DNA from: Bacillota bacterium
GTDB taxonomy: Bacteria; Bacillota; TC1
DNA: 64,000 nucleotides
Direction of reading: 5' to 3'
Assembly (NCBI GenBank): GCA_028683955.1
Contig: JAQUGR010000007.1
Span: 1-64,000, forward strand
A program made the position numbers and the translations under genes. Below the pieces are notes generated by a model. It was not told where the DNA came from and ran no database searches. It saw only the letters and a program-made list of their open reading frames with translations. This document shows, piece by piece, positions 55,344-64,000 of this stretch. The stretch's first letter is position 1. Each line of letters opens with the position of its first letter.

Positions 55344-55848
55344 TTATTCACTTCCTCGGTAAATATTAATTGAACAAGGAAATTACTGCTACCAAAAATA
55401 TAATAGCAACAATTACTTTGTTAATAAAAAAACATCATGAAATTTTATATAATTTTGAATATTTGTACGGAGATATTGAATTTATTTGTGTATTATTATT
55501 AACTTCATTTGTTATTATAGTATGAATCCAATTCAATTAATATAGATATTTATTATAATATTATAAAAGTTATTTATAATAATGACTATTATATAAAGTT
55601 AATAAGTATGGATTAATATACATATTGCATAGTTGTACATGTAAGGGAAGTATAAAAATATTAATAATTTATTGATATTTTCCAAGGTTATAATAAGTAT
55701 CATTTTATAAAAATAACTAGGGTATTAAATGGGTTTATAAGCAAGAACGATTGTAAATATAAGTGAATGGTATATAATATATTTATAATATAACAATAAT
55801 ATAAATTACTGATTATTTATATATGAGATGAAAAGGTTGGAAGATGAA
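55344..55848. other. Divergent gene-free region
   Basis: About 500 nt of very AT-rich sequence between the importer operon (minus) and the pilin gene (plus). It must hold both promoters, but none stands out and I see no structured leader. Confidence 0.4.
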
Positions 55849-56403
55849 ATGAATAATGCAGAAACAAGAAAAAAAGGATTTACCCTAATAGAAATAGTTA
55901 CAGTACTAGCTATTGTTGCAATACTTACTGTTGTTGCTATTCCTGTTTTTACTGGTTATGTAACTAAAGCTCGTCAGGAAGTTTTAAACTATAACCAATC
56001 CTCACTTGGAACTATTGTTTCTATTGGTGATACCCTTGATCAATTACCTAATATCAATAGTGGTAACGCAACACAAAACAGAAATACAATAGCACAACTC
56101 ATAATAGAAGGTAATCATTCATTTATAAACCCTATTACAAAATCAACTGATATTATCAGTACCACCCAAGCTGGCAGTAAAACCAGTGCAGCTATTGTTA
56201 TTGCCCAACGAAACGTTAGCATTAATACAGCAGTTAATAATCAAATTACAAATCTTTGGCCACTAAATGCAGCAGAGTCAAGTAAACTAAAATTTAAAGG
56301 AACATTGATTATACAGATTTGTAATGATGGATATCTTATTTATTCATATCCAGCATATGGAGTAGCTCAAAATATAAAACAATATCCTGGTTTAGGATAT
56401 TAA
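55849..56403 (+). CDS. Type IV pilin-like protein
   Basis: A 184-residue prepilin. KKG-FTLIEIVTVLAIVAIL is a perfect class III signal: cleavage after Gly10, Phe at +1, Glu at +5, then the hydrophobic spine helix. The rest is a small globular head. GGAAG favours ATG 55849 over ATG 55828. There is no pilus assembly, ATPase or prepilin peptidase gene nearby, so it relies on machinery elsewhere. A terminator follows. Confidence 0.9.
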   Translation: MNNAETRKKGFTLIEIVTVLAIVAILTVVAIPVFTGYVTKARQEVLNYNQSSLGTIVSIGDTLDQLPNINSGNATQNRNTIAQLIIEGNHSFINPITKSTDIISTTQAGSKTSAAIVIAQRNVSINTAVNNQITNLWPLNAAESSKLKFKGTLIIQICNDGYLIYSYPAYGVAQNIKQYPGLGY

Positions 56404-56418
56404 TAAAAAAATAACTAA

Positions 56419-56465
56419 TAGAGCATTATTAAGGGATATTTCCCAATAATGCTCTATATTTTTTG
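56419..56465 (+). terminator. Intrinsic terminator
   Basis: TAGAGCATTATT / AATAATGCTCTA 12-bp stem with an inner GGGA/TCCC, followed by TATTTTTTG. Confidence 0.9.
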
Positions 56466-56547
56466 TTTAAGTACTGGTTAACTTGACTTTAATAGGTTTG
56501 GAATATATATTATAAATAACAAGTTATAGATATATAAGGAGATCAGA

Positions 56548-56976
56548 ATGAATAAAATATTAATCGTTGCAGTTATTATAGCCTTATCTCTGGTTGCTGG
56601 GATAACAACTGGTCTAGTAATTGAAAACTCCTATAATATTTTAGGTGCATCAAAAAAAGATGAAGTATCATCAATACCGAGTGAATACATTAATATGGTA
56701 GAAAATAAACACGACAAAGAACTAGTAATTAAAGCCTATAATTATCTAAATGATGAGCAAAAAAGGGTTCTTGATTATACAATTAAGCCTGAAGTTAGAA
56801 AGCTTAATTCAATGCTTTCAAGTAATTCATATATACAAGAACTATTTCCTGATGGATATTATTCTGTATTGTTTATGGCTGATGGGAAATTATATATTGA
56901 TTATGCCCATAATTCAATATTGATTGGTATAGATGCAAAAAATGAAAAGAAAATATACATGTTTCCAATAGATTGA
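56548..56976 (+). CDS. Small membrane-anchored protein, unknown
   Basis: A 142-residue protein with an N-terminal membrane helix (ILIVAVIIALSLVAGITTGLV) and an extracytoplasmic domain containing ELVIKAYNYLNDEQKRVLDY. No family recognised. AAGGAGATC precedes the ATG. Layout and the AYxYL core recall the broken gene at 9041-9442. Confidence 0.6.
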   Translation: MNKILIVAVIIALSLVAGITTGLVIENSYNILGASKKDEVSSIPSEYINMVENKHDKELVIKAYNYLNDEQKRVLDYTIKPEVRKLNSMLSSNSYIQELFPDGYYSVLFMADGKLYIDYAHNSILIGIDAKNEKKIYMFPID

Positions 56977-57019
56977 AATTAAATTATTATATAAAAATAT
57001 TAATAGTTTTTATGCAAAT

Positions 57020-57048
57020 TTGTTATTAATCACAATAGGGAGTATAAT
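57020..57048 (+). promoter_or_regulatory. Sigma-A-type promoter
   Basis: TTGTTA at 57020-57025, a 17-nt spacer and TATAAT at 57043-57048, 50 nt before the L25 gene. A small GGC/GCC hairpin lies in the leader just before the ribosome binding site. Confidence 0.6.
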
Positions 57049-57098
57049 TACAGTATAGGGAGCATAAGGGTCATCGGCAAATAGCCAAAGGAGAAAAC

Positions 57099-57680
57099 AT
57101 GAAAAAGATAGTAATAGAAGCACAAGAAAGACCAAAAAAACCAGGAAAATTTAGAGAAATAGGATTCGTACCTGGTGTAATGTACGGAGAAGGAATAGAA
57201 GGAAGCACATCAGTAAAATTTAATGCATTAGCAATTAAAAACCTAATAGCACAACATGGCTCAAATGCTAAAATATGGGTAGATTATGCTGGAACTAAAA
57301 AATTTGGTTTAGTTAAAGCAGTAGATACTGAACCACTTTCAGGAAACATTATTCACTTAGATGTGCAAATGATTGCCAAAGATCAGAAAATGAAACTTCA
57401 AGTACCAATACACTATATTGGAGAAGAATTATTAAAAGAAAAAGACCTGGAATTACATATTTCTAAACATGAAGTTACACTTGTAGGTGATATGAACAAA
57501 ATGCCAGAATCTATTGATGTGGACGTAAGTAAACTAGAATCTGGTGCTCAAATAACCACTTCAGATTTAAACTTAGATAAAAGCTTAGCAACAGATGATA
57601 CAGAAACAGTTTATGGTGTTGTTAACCATCGTAGAGTAGTAGTTGCTGAAGAAGAAGTTGAAGTAATTAAACCAGTATAG
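57099..57680 (+). CDS. ctc: Ribosomal protein bL25 (general stress protein Ctc)
   Basis: A 193-residue two-domain bL25. The N-terminal domain binds 5S rRNA (GFVPGVMYGEGIEGSTSVKF) and the C-terminal TL5/Ctc domain follows (MKLQVPIHYIGEE, LVGDMNKMPESIDVDVSKLE). Long Ctc-type L25 is typical of Firmicutes. AAAGGAG precedes the ATG. Monocistronic with its own promoter and terminator. Confidence 0.92.
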   Translation: MKKIVIEAQERPKKPGKFREIGFVPGVMYGEGIEGSTSVKFNALAIKNLIAQHGSNAKIWVDYAGTKKFGLVKAVDTEPLSGNIIHLDVQMIAKDQKMKLQVPIHYIGEELLKEKDLELHISKHEVTLVGDMNKMPESIDVDVSKLESGAQITTSDLNLDKSLATDDTETVYGVVNHRRVVVAEEEVEVIKPV

Positions 57681-57715
57681 GCATTAAAGCTTAAAAGAAC
57701 TATTATATAAAATTA

Positions 57716-57760
57716 AAGGACTGAATCCAGTATTTACTGGACGCAGTCCTTTTAATTTTA
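57716..57760. terminator. Intrinsic terminator
   Basis: AAAGGACTG / CAGTCCTTT with inner CCAGTA/TACTGG and T-rich tail, nearly the same as 39964-40005. Confidence 0.85.
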
Positions 57761-57801
57761 GGTGATAATAATAAATTATTTAAAAAAATATTATTGAAAT
57801 A

Positions 57802-57830
57802 TTGACAAAAAATATATGAATTTATATAAT
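57802..57830 (+). promoter_or_regulatory. Consensus sigma-A promoter of hsp20
   Basis: Perfect TTGACA at 57802-57807, a 17-nt spacer and perfect TATAAT at 57825-57830, followed at once by a CIRCE operator. Confidence 0.85.
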
Positions 57831-57840
57831 AAAGGTGTAA

Positions 57841-57867
57841 TTAGCAGTCGCTATGTGAGAGTGCTAA
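57841..57867 (+). promoter_or_regulatory. CIRCE operator (HrcA binding site)
   Basis: TTAGCAGTC-N9-GAGTGCTAA differs from the CIRCE consensus TTAGCACTC-N9-GAGTGCTAA at one base of the left arm. It covers the expected transcription start of the Hsp20 gene, so HrcA should repress it without heat stress. Confidence 0.9.
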
Positions 57868-57894
57868 AATATAAAAGTAAAGGAGTTGTTGAAT

Positions 57895-58341
57895 ATGACA
57901 AAATTAATACCAGCAATTAACAAAAGAACAAATTTAGTGCCTTCTGGCTTTGGGTCTATCTTCAATATGATTGATGACTTTTTTACAGATGATTTTCCTC
58001 TGAGTAGATCATTAAGCCATGATTCATTTAAAGTGGACATCAAAGACGAAGAAAAAAACTATCTAATTGAAGCAGAAATGCCAGGAGCAAAAAAAGAAGA
58101 AGTTCAAATCTCATATGATGAAGGATTGTTAACCATAGCTTTTAATCACGAAGAAAATACAGAAGAAAAAGACAAAAACTATATTCATAGAGAAAGACGC
58201 TGCACTTCGATGCAACGTAATATAAAACTCAATAATGTTGACGCAACAGGTATTAAAGCAAAACTAAAGGATGGTTTGTTAGAAATTACTATTCCAAAAA
58301 AAGAACAAGAAGACAAATCTAAAAAAATAGAAATAGAATAG
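57895..58341 (+). CDS. hsp20: Small heat-shock protein Hsp20
   Basis: A 148-residue alpha-crystallin-type chaperone. The crystallin domain (about 45-138) shows DEEKNYLIEAEMPGAKKEEV, YIHRERR and the hallmark LKDGLLEITIPKKE. It forms oligomers that hold unfolding proteins. ATG 57895 is nine bases after AAAGGAG. It has its own CIRCE-controlled promoter, whereas most CIRCE sites precede hrcA-dnaK or groE. Confidence 0.95.
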   Translation: MTKLIPAINKRTNLVPSGFGSIFNMIDDFFTDDFPLSRSLSHDSFKVDIKDEEKNYLIEAEMPGAKKEEVQISYDEGLLTIAFNHEENTEEKDKNYIHRERRCTSMQRNIKLNNVDATGIKAKLKDGLLEITIPKKEQEDKSKKIEIE

Positions 58342-58370
58342 TTTAAACCACTAATTAAATCACCTCAAAA

Positions 58371-58412
58371 AAAGAAGAAAACCAAGACTAAAAATCCTGG
58401 TTTTCTTCTTTT
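58371..58412. terminator. Bidirectional terminator overlapping the TPR gene end
   Basis: AAAGAAGAAAACCA / TGGTTTTCTTCTTT forms a 14-bp stem with T-runs both ways. The TPR stop codon (58388-58390) lies in the loop, so the last codons of that gene are also one arm of the hairpin. Confidence 0.8.
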
Positions 58413-59158
58413 TTATTTTTCAAAACCAATAATCTAAAATGATTATCTTCTGGTGCAGTTGTTATAAGCAGGTCAAAATCCTTTTGACCTTTAACATTTT
58501 CATTAATAGCATAATACAAAGCCCCCCTATAATATAGAGCAGTAGCATCAGTAGGATTAACTTCCAGCGCTTTAGTATAATCCTCGATAGCTGTCTTAGT
58601 ATCTCCTATTGCCTCATAGACTCTACCCCTATGGGTGAAGGAACAAGCAAATCCAGTACGAACCTTAACAGCCTGGGTAAAATCAAGAATAGCTGCTTGA
58701 TAATCTCCTGACTTATAGTATTGAAGTCCTCTGTTATTATAGGCTCCACCATGAAGTGGATCTAATACTATAGCAGCAGTTAAGTCCTCAATTGCCTTAT
58801 CAGTTTGGTCAATACTAGCATAAGCCAATCCTCTATTATATAAGGAAATAATATCCTTTGGATTAATAGATATTGCCTTACTAAAATCAATTATTGCCTC
58901 CTCATATCGGTCTAGAGAAGCTAGAACATCACCTCTTAAACTAAGAGCAACACCATCAGTGCTATTAAGCTTAAGGGCAGCATTAAAGGACTCTAAAGCA
59001 CCTTGATAATCTCCAACCTCTTCTAATAGTATACCTTTATTTATATGTGGCTCTATATTATCTGGTTCTTCTAAAGTAGCTAAATTAAACTCAGTTATAG
59101 CTTCTTTGTATAGTTCCTGTTCTTCTAATAGAATTCCTTTTTCTAAATGTGATGTCAT
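58388..59158 (-). CDS. TPR-repeat protein
   Basis: A 256-residue soluble protein with about seven tetratricopeptide repeats (EAITEFNLATLEEPDNIEPH, GALESFNAALKLN, EAIIDFSKAISINPKDIISL and so on), a protein-protein interaction scaffold. ATG 59158 starts right before the first repeat; an upstream frame to 59233 has no ribosome binding site. No partner is evident from context. Confidence 0.85.
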   Translation of the reverse strand: MTSHLEKGILLEEQELYKEAITEFNLATLEEPDNIEPHINKGILLEEVGDYQGALESFNAALKLNSTDGVALSLRGDVLASLDRYEEAIIDFSKAISINPKDIISLYNRGLAYASIDQTDKAIEDLTAAIVLDPLHGGAYNNRGLQYYKSGDYQAAILDFTQAVKVRTGFACSFTHRGRVYEAIGDTKTAIEDYTKALEVNPTDATALYYRGALYYAINENVKGQKDFDLLITTAPEDNHFRLLVLKNKKEENQDF

Positions 59159-59428
59159 TGTGTATTCCCAGCCTTCCTTATTGTCTATAACTAATAGTAA
59201 CATAACGGATAAATATATTCTGTCTATTAACAAAACTATACATTATTGGTTTGACTAACATTACACCAACCTTAAATAAAACTTAAACTAATATTAACAA
59301 AAAAGTAATTTAAAATATATGCTTTAAATATCTTGCATAGTAAAGCATATATGATATAATAGCAATGGTTAACCACTATTTAATGAAAAAACACATTTAT
59401 TATTATGTGATTAAACAAAGGAGAAAGA

Positions 59429-59975
59429 ATGGAAATTAAAAAATTAATAATTAAAGCAACCCTAGCTATATCTTTATTTACTATGATATTTTTTACAAAC
59501 GGTTTATCTTATTGCTCCATTATCATTTTTTGTTTTATACAGAACGTCTCTTGGTTTAACAATAAGATCTGCAGGAGAAAATCCTGAAGCTGTTGATGTT
59601 GCTGGAATTAATGTATATAGGGTTAGATTTCTGGCTGTTTTATTTGCTGGTGCCATGGGGGGAATAGCTGGGGCTTTTTATTCAATCGGATTTTTAGGGT
59701 TGTTTACTACTAATATAATAGGTGGTCGTGGTTGGATTGCTTTTGCTATTTGTTTTTTAGGTAATTGGAATCCTAAGGGGGCAATTATTGGTACTTTAGC
59801 TTTTGGTTTTGCTGAGGCGATAGCTATTTATATGCAGTCTTCAGGTGGTAATGGTCTTTTCCCTAATGAATTGTTTATTGCCATTCCATATATTATGACT
59901 ATTGTTTTAACAGTTGCTAGGAAATCCTTTAATGTTCCTGCTAAACTGGGAATTCCATATAAAAAAGAGAATTAA
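59429..59975 (+). pseudogene. Chimera: signal-peptide start joined to BmpA/NupQ-type ABC permease end
   Basis: ATG 59429 behind AAAGGAG reads MEIKKLIIKATLAISLFTMI and FFTNGLS, a signal peptide. At about 59512 it joins, out of frame, the last 150 codons of a purine-nucleoside or sugar ABC permease (from APLSFFVLYRTSLGLTIRSA through RSAGENPEAVDVAG to the stop at 59975). The missing permease start and any BmpA-type binding protein or ATPase genes are absent, so a deletion fused two genes. An ATG at 59655 lacks a ribosome binding site. Confidence 0.8.
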
Positions 59976-59989
59976 ACTATTTAAAATGA

Positions 59990-60027
59990 AAGCACATCTT
60001 AGATAATTACTAAGGTGTGCTTTTTTA
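59990..60027 (+). terminator. Intrinsic terminator
   Basis: AAGCACATCTTA / TAAGGTGTGCTT stem and six T residues after the permease relic, once the end of its operon. Confidence 0.85.
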
Positions 60028-60192
60028 AATTAAGCAATAGAAATTAATGTATGTTAGAATGAAAGCTATAATGGTAAATTAGTTATAATAAAGTGATGAT
60101 ATTTGTTATTAAAAAAACTTTAATATTTATGCAAAACTAGGAATAAAAAATAGAAAAGAAAATTATATATTAAGTAAATTAGGAGGATAATT

Positions 60193-60750
60193 ATGAATTT
60201 AGATGAATTAAGAGCAGACTGCTCTAAAAAACAAAAGAAAGGACTACATTTTATATTAGCCTCAATAATTATTTGGACTTTAATTTTTATTGTTCAAATA
60301 GCAGATCTTCCAATTCTTGATAAGAATTTCTATACCTTTTGCATAACGGCACCACTATTACCATTGGCGTATGTTATTTCTAAGTTTATAAAAGTTGATT
60401 TTACAAATAAAAGTAATCCTTTAACAAAATTAGGAATATTATTTTCATTAAATCAGATGTTATACTTATTAATTGCTATGTGGATTTACCCTACAATACC
60501 TGGAAAAATGCTTATGGTTCTGGCAATGATTTTTGGAGCTCATCTATTACCTTTTGGTTGGCTATATCAATCTCAGAGTTATACAATTATGGCAATTCTT
60601 ATTCCTATTACTATGCTCGTTATTGGGAATGTATATAATGGGAGCATTGTTGCTCTTGTTATGATAATATTTGAAATTATTTTTAGTGTTTTACTATACA
60701 TGGAAATAAATTTATTAAAAGATAAAAGAGGGGAAAGTTATCTCAAATAG
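60193..60750 (+). CDS. DUF7010-like membrane protein
   Basis: A 185-residue protein with about five hydrophobic segments. The start NLDELRADCSKKQKKGLHFI followed by ASIIIWTLIF resembles DUF7010 proteins, small membrane proteins of unknown role. AGGAGG precedes the ATG. Monocistronic. Confidence 0.7.
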   Translation: MNLDELRADCSKKQKKGLHFILASIIIWTLIFIVQIADLPILDKNFYTFCITAPLLPLAYVISKFIKVDFTNKSNPLTKLGILFSLNQMLYLLIAMWIYPTIPGKMLMVLAMIFGAHLLPFGWLYQSQSYTIMAILIPITMLVIGNVYNGSIVALVMIIFEIIFSVLLYMEINLLKDKRGESYLK

Positions 60751-60880
60751 AATACCATCATGAGGTGGTTTAATATATATTTTTGATTTATACTATATAT
60801 ATGAACTAAATTATTTAGTAAATTTTCTGATAAAAATAATAAATAATAGGTGATTAATTTAAATTTAGGAGTTGAATTTT

Positions 60881-61426
60881 ATGAAAAAAAGAGCTTTATT
60901 AATAATTGACATGCAAAATGATTTTTTTGGTGAAGAGGCTCCAATGAAATGTGAAGGAGTAAATGATACTATTCCGGTAATCAACGAAGCATTAAAAATT
61001 GCCAGAGAAAAAAATATTCCAATATTTCATATCTATCAAGAACATAGAAAAGACAAGAGCGATTTTGGAAGAGAATTAGAGCGTTCCAAGCCTCATTGTA
61101 TAGCAGGGACTAGAGGAGCACAATTTATTGAAGGAATAAATATAGAACCTACAGATTATTTCATTTTAAAAAAGAGATTTAGTAGTTTCTTTCAAACAGA
61201 CCTTGATTTAATGTTAAGGGGATTAGGGATTGAAGAAATTGTTTTAGGTGGAATAGCAACTGATGGATGTGTAAGAGCTACAGCAGTTGATGCTCACCAG
61301 TTAGGTTATTATTTCAAATTACTAAAAAATGGCACTGCAGGAGCGCTTATAGAATCGCATGAAGATTCAATAAAATATTTATGTAGATTACAAAAAGATG
61401 TTTTAATATCAACGGAACAAATTTAA
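60881..61426 (+). CDS. Isochorismatase-family cysteine hydrolase
   Basis: A 181-residue cysteine hydrolase with the family triad: Asp10 (LLIIDMQNDFF), Lys98 (LKKRFSSFF) and Cys130 (GGIATDGCVRATA). The family includes nicotinamidases and isochorismatases; the substrate cannot be told. AGGAG lies nine bases before ATG 60881, preferred over TTG 60872. A terminator follows. Confidence 0.9.
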   Translation: MKKRALLIIDMQNDFFGEEAPMKCEGVNDTIPVINEALKIAREKNIPIFHIYQEHRKDKSDFGRELERSKPHCIAGTRGAQFIEGINIEPTDYFILKKRFSSFFQTDLDLMLRGLGIEEIVLGGIATDGCVRATAVDAHQLGYYFKLLKNGTAGALIESHEDSIKYLCRLQKDVLISTEQI

Positions 61427-61457
61427 AAGGAAAAAAGAAAATAGCCAAGCATATTTG

Positions 61458-61486
61458 GAGAAGAGATAAAGCTCTTCTCTTTCTTA
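61458..61486 (+). terminator. Intrinsic terminator
   Basis: GAGAAGAG / CTCTTCTC perfect 8-bp stem and a T-rich tail. Confidence 0.8.
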
Positions 61487-61545
61487 TTTCATGTTAGAAT
61501 GAATATAATCGCTCTAAACTATTAAATAAGGAGAATAATATAATA

Positions 61546-62400
61546 ATGTTAAATAAGATTTCGAAAAGAGTCTATATTATGCTGCATAATCACGATACTG
61601 ACAGACCAGTACTTGGTTTGATAATAGGAGATAAATATTCCTTGGTTGTTGATGCAGGTAATTCTCCAAAACATGCAAGAGAATTCTTACAAGAAGTAGG
61701 AGTTATGAAGATCCCTCCATTAAAATATTTAATACTTACCCATTGGCATTGGGATCATGTATTTGGTTTAGCGGATATGAATTTAACCTCAATAAGTAAT
61801 AAACTTACCCAAATTGAACTTAGGAAAATGAAGGAATATATGTGGGATGATTATTCCTTAGAGAGACGAGTTGCTGAAGGAAAAGAAATAGAATTTTGTT
61901 CAGAAAATATTAAAAAAGAAATGACTAATGATTTTAGAGTTAATTTTCAAACATCAGTTACTGATATTTGTTTTGCTACTAGCTTAGAACTTGATCTTGG
62001 TGGTGTGGTTTGTGTTTTTGAGAAAGTTGCCGGTAGCCATTCTGAGGATTCAACAATTATTTATGTTCAGGATGAAAAAGTTATGTTCTTAGGGGATTGT
62101 ATTTCTGAAGATTACTATAGTGGTCCTTTAAGTTATGATTTTAAAAAGTTTAAAAGTATGATTGAAAAAATTAGTAAATATGATACTGATATATACTTGA
62201 ATGGTCATAGAGAACCAGAGAATAATACAGAATTTTGGAAAGTTATTAATATGATTGATACTATTGGTAATTTCGTAGGTGATGATCTAGATGAAAATAT
62301 TTGTTTGGAAAAATATAAGATGATATATAAAGTTGAACCTAGTGAGGAAATCAGTTATTATATTAAGTCTTTTATATGTGGAAATAAAAAAAGATTATAA
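61546..62400 (+). CDS. Metallo-beta-lactamase-fold hydrolase
   Basis: A 284-residue cytoplasmic MBL hydrolase with the full HxHxDH motif THWHWDH (about 65-70), a later AGSHSEDS, FLGDCISED and NGHREPE as remaining ligands, close to glyoxalase II-like enzymes. No signal peptide. AAGGAG lies 12 nt before the ATG. It is unrelated in detail to the two ComEC-like MBL proteins of the defence island. Confidence 0.88.
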   Translation: MLNKISKRVYIMLHNHDTDRPVLGLIIGDKYSLVVDAGNSPKHAREFLQEVGVMKIPPLKYLILTHWHWDHVFGLADMNLTSISNKLTQIELRKMKEYMWDDYSLERRVAEGKEIEFCSENIKKEMTNDFRVNFQTSVTDICFATSLELDLGGVVCVFEKVAGSHSEDSTIIYVQDEKVMFLGDCISEDYYSGPLSYDFKKFKSMIEKISKYDTDIYLNGHREPENNTEFWKVINMIDTIGNFVGDDLDENICLEKYKMIYKVEPSEEISYYIKSFICGNKKRL

Positions 62401-62515
62401 TTAATATGTTTGAATTGAAGTTACAGATAATTCTTGCTTGTATATGGTATGTTATGTGGGTATAATTTTATTAACTAGAAATTACTTAATCTATATCAAG
62501 TTTAAAGGGGCAATA

Positions 62516-64000
62516 ATGAAATTATTTACTAAAATTATGAATTTTGATAAATTTGATAAAGATGAAGTAAATACTTTAGAATATGAGAACAGCTTTATCT
62601 TACTAATTTCAATTAGCATATGTTTTTTTATTGCTTTTTTAAATTATGTTTATTTTAATTTTGTACATGTAGTAGAAAATAATAATGTAGCAGAAAACAG
62701 TCTAATATTTCTTTTTTTTGGAACCCTTTTTTATATTTATAAGATTTTTAATTTTCCTAGTAAAATTAAAAATATACTAATCAGTCTTACTAGTAATATA
62801 ATAATGATATATTTAGTAATATTTTATTACCCATTAATTGGACCAACAGTGTGGACATATACATTTATCATAATATTATTAGCATTAATTCGAAAAAACA
62901 AAATTGATCTAGTAATTTTATCTTTAACAATCTTTATGCTAGGCCTTTATATATTAATAAGTAATATTGAATATATGATGGACAGCAGATACTATTTATC
63001 TCAGTTTATTGCATTTTCAATAATGCTACCAACATCTTGGTTAATAATAGTAAATAATAACAGAAAGAATAATAAGATAGAAAGTCAAATTGAAATTTTG
63101 AACAAAGTGAATAAAAATTTGGAAAAAACTAATAATTCTCTTGAAAAAGCAATTGATGCTCACCTAAATACTATTATCTTATTAGATGAGAGTGAAAAGA
63201 AGTTTAAGTCAATTGTTAGTGCATTACCTGATATTATCTTTAAGATGAATATAGAAGGTGAATTTATAGAGTGTGAAGGAAATGAAAACTTTTGGCAACT
63301 TTATCCTATTGATAAAATCATAGGAAATAATGTGATCAATTTATTACCTGAAAATATCGCTCAAATGACTCTAAGTAAAATCAAGATGACTTTAGAAACA
63401 AAAACAATACAAAAACTAGAATATCAATTAAATGAAGATTCTTTAAATGATTATTATGAAGCACGTTTCATACCAGCAGATTCAGATTTATGTTACTGTA
63501 TAATAAGAAATATTTCAGAAACTAAAAACAAACAGAAAACAATTGAATATTTAAGTTTTCATGATCAATTAACAGGGGTGTTTAATAGAAGATTCTTTGA
63601 AGAGGAACTTAAAAGAATAGATATAAAAAGAAATTATCCATTAACTATAGTAATGATAGATATAAATGGACTTAAAATGACTAATGATGCATTTGGTCAT
63701 TTAGCAGGAGATGAACTTCTTAAAAAAGTTGCAGAAATTTTAGTAACAGAATGCCGTTCAGATGAAATTATAGCTAGAATTGGTGGAGATGAGTTTATAC
63801 TATTACTGCCAAAAACAACATCAAACCAGGCAGAAGTCATAAGTGAAAGAATTTATAAAGCGATTGCTAAAGAAAAAATAAATAATATAGATGTTTCAGT
63901 TTCTATTGGTTGGGGTGTTAAAATATCTGATAAACAAAATATTGATGATATTTTTATTAAAGCTGAGGAAACGATGTATCATAAGAAGCTAATAGAAAAT
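62516..64000 (+). CDS. PAS-GGDEF signalling protein, cut by window end
   Basis: At least 495 residues; no stop before the window ends. Six or so membrane helices (about 25-185) are followed by a coiled coil, a PAS domain (about 230-335) and a GGDEF domain with GGDEF at 423-427 and HDQLTGVFNRRFFEEEL. Its GGDEF resembles that of the gene at 6498, and the open frame suggests an HD-GYP domain follows. AAAGGGG precedes ATG 62516. Confidence 0.88.
   Translation, partial: MKLFTKIMNFDKFDKDEVNTLEYENSFILLISISICFFIAFLNYVYFNFVHVVENNNVAENSLIFLFFGTLFYIYKIFNFPSKIKNILISLTSNIIMIYLVIFYYPLIGPTVWTYTFIIILLALIRKNKIDLVILSLTIFMLGLYILISNIEYMMDSRYYLSQFIAFSIMLPTSWLIIVNNNRKNNKIESQIEILNKVNKNLEKTNNSLEKAIDAHLNTIILLDESEKKFKSIVSALPDIIFKMNIEGEFIECEGNENFWQLYPIDKIIGNNVINLLPENIAQMTLSKIKMTLETKTIQKLEYQLNEDSLNDYYEARFIPADSDLCYCIIRNISETKNKQKTIEYLSFHDQLTGVFNRRFFEEELKRIDIKRNYPLTIVMIDINGLKMTNDAFGHLAGDELLKKVAEILVTECRSDEIIARIGGDEFILLLPKTTSNQAEVISERIYKAIAKEKINNIDVSVSIGWGVKISDKQNIDDIFIKAEETMYHKKLIEN

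Overview
The window reads as chromosome of a low-GC Gram-positive bacterium (Bacillota, Clostridia-like). It is about 70% A+T, has strong AGGAGG-type ribosome binding sites, uses TTG and GTG starts, has simple hairpin plus T-run terminators, a CIRCE-controlled Hsp20, a Ctc/L25 ribosomal protein, an LPXTG-like sorting signal and several c-di-GMP enzymes. The standard genetic code fits all intact genes.\n\nLayout. 1-123: end of an IS3-family element running off the window. 0.5-2 kb: two DUF805 genes (the second broken) around a tRNA-like remnant. 2-4.5 kb: a secreted repeat protein on the minus strand behind a structured leader RNA. 5-9.4 kb: small membrane proteins and a large GGDEF/HD-GYP regulator. 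9.5-14.4 kb: a DUF2130 protein, then a bacteriocin-like secreted peptide with a two-permease FtsX/MacB-type ABC exporter. 14.5-16 kb: an XRE-type membrane protein.\n\n16.5-38 kb is a defence island. In order it holds a relic of the DUF2130 gene; a Pycsar-type cyclase/effector pair preceded by a frameshifted second cyclase; a HEPN-like protein and a membrane protein; a type I restriction-modification operon with an FRG-domain protein and a polytopic membrane protein inserted between hsdS and hsdR; two metallo-beta-lactamase-fold proteins flanking a membrane protein, the second with a C-terminal domain resembling the AGS-C nucleotide sensor of CBASS; two proteins with HEPN-like motifs; and a cluster of small unknown genes with decay and duplication. 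38-47 kb continues with a secreted amidase and lipoprotein, UspA, a UvrD-like helicase, Fic, the AbiE toxin-antitoxin pair, an IS-end relic, and an MFS pump with a possible leader-peptide attenuator.\n\n47-64 kb is more ordinary: an LPXTG-like surface protein, a diguanylate cyclase, a glyoxalase-fold protein, a MetNIQ-like importer with a DUF169 protein, a lone type IV pilin, L25, Hsp20, a TPR protein, a chimeric ABC-permease pseudogene, an isochorismatase-family hydrolase, an MBL protein and a PAS-GGDEF protein cut by the window end.\n\nThe most unusual pattern spans the window. Many long genes on both strands change synonymous codon use along their length, from A/C-ending codons at the 5' end to G/T-ending codons at the 3' end. 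Genes of the defence island that look recently acquired, including hsdS between hsdM and hsdR, do not show it.
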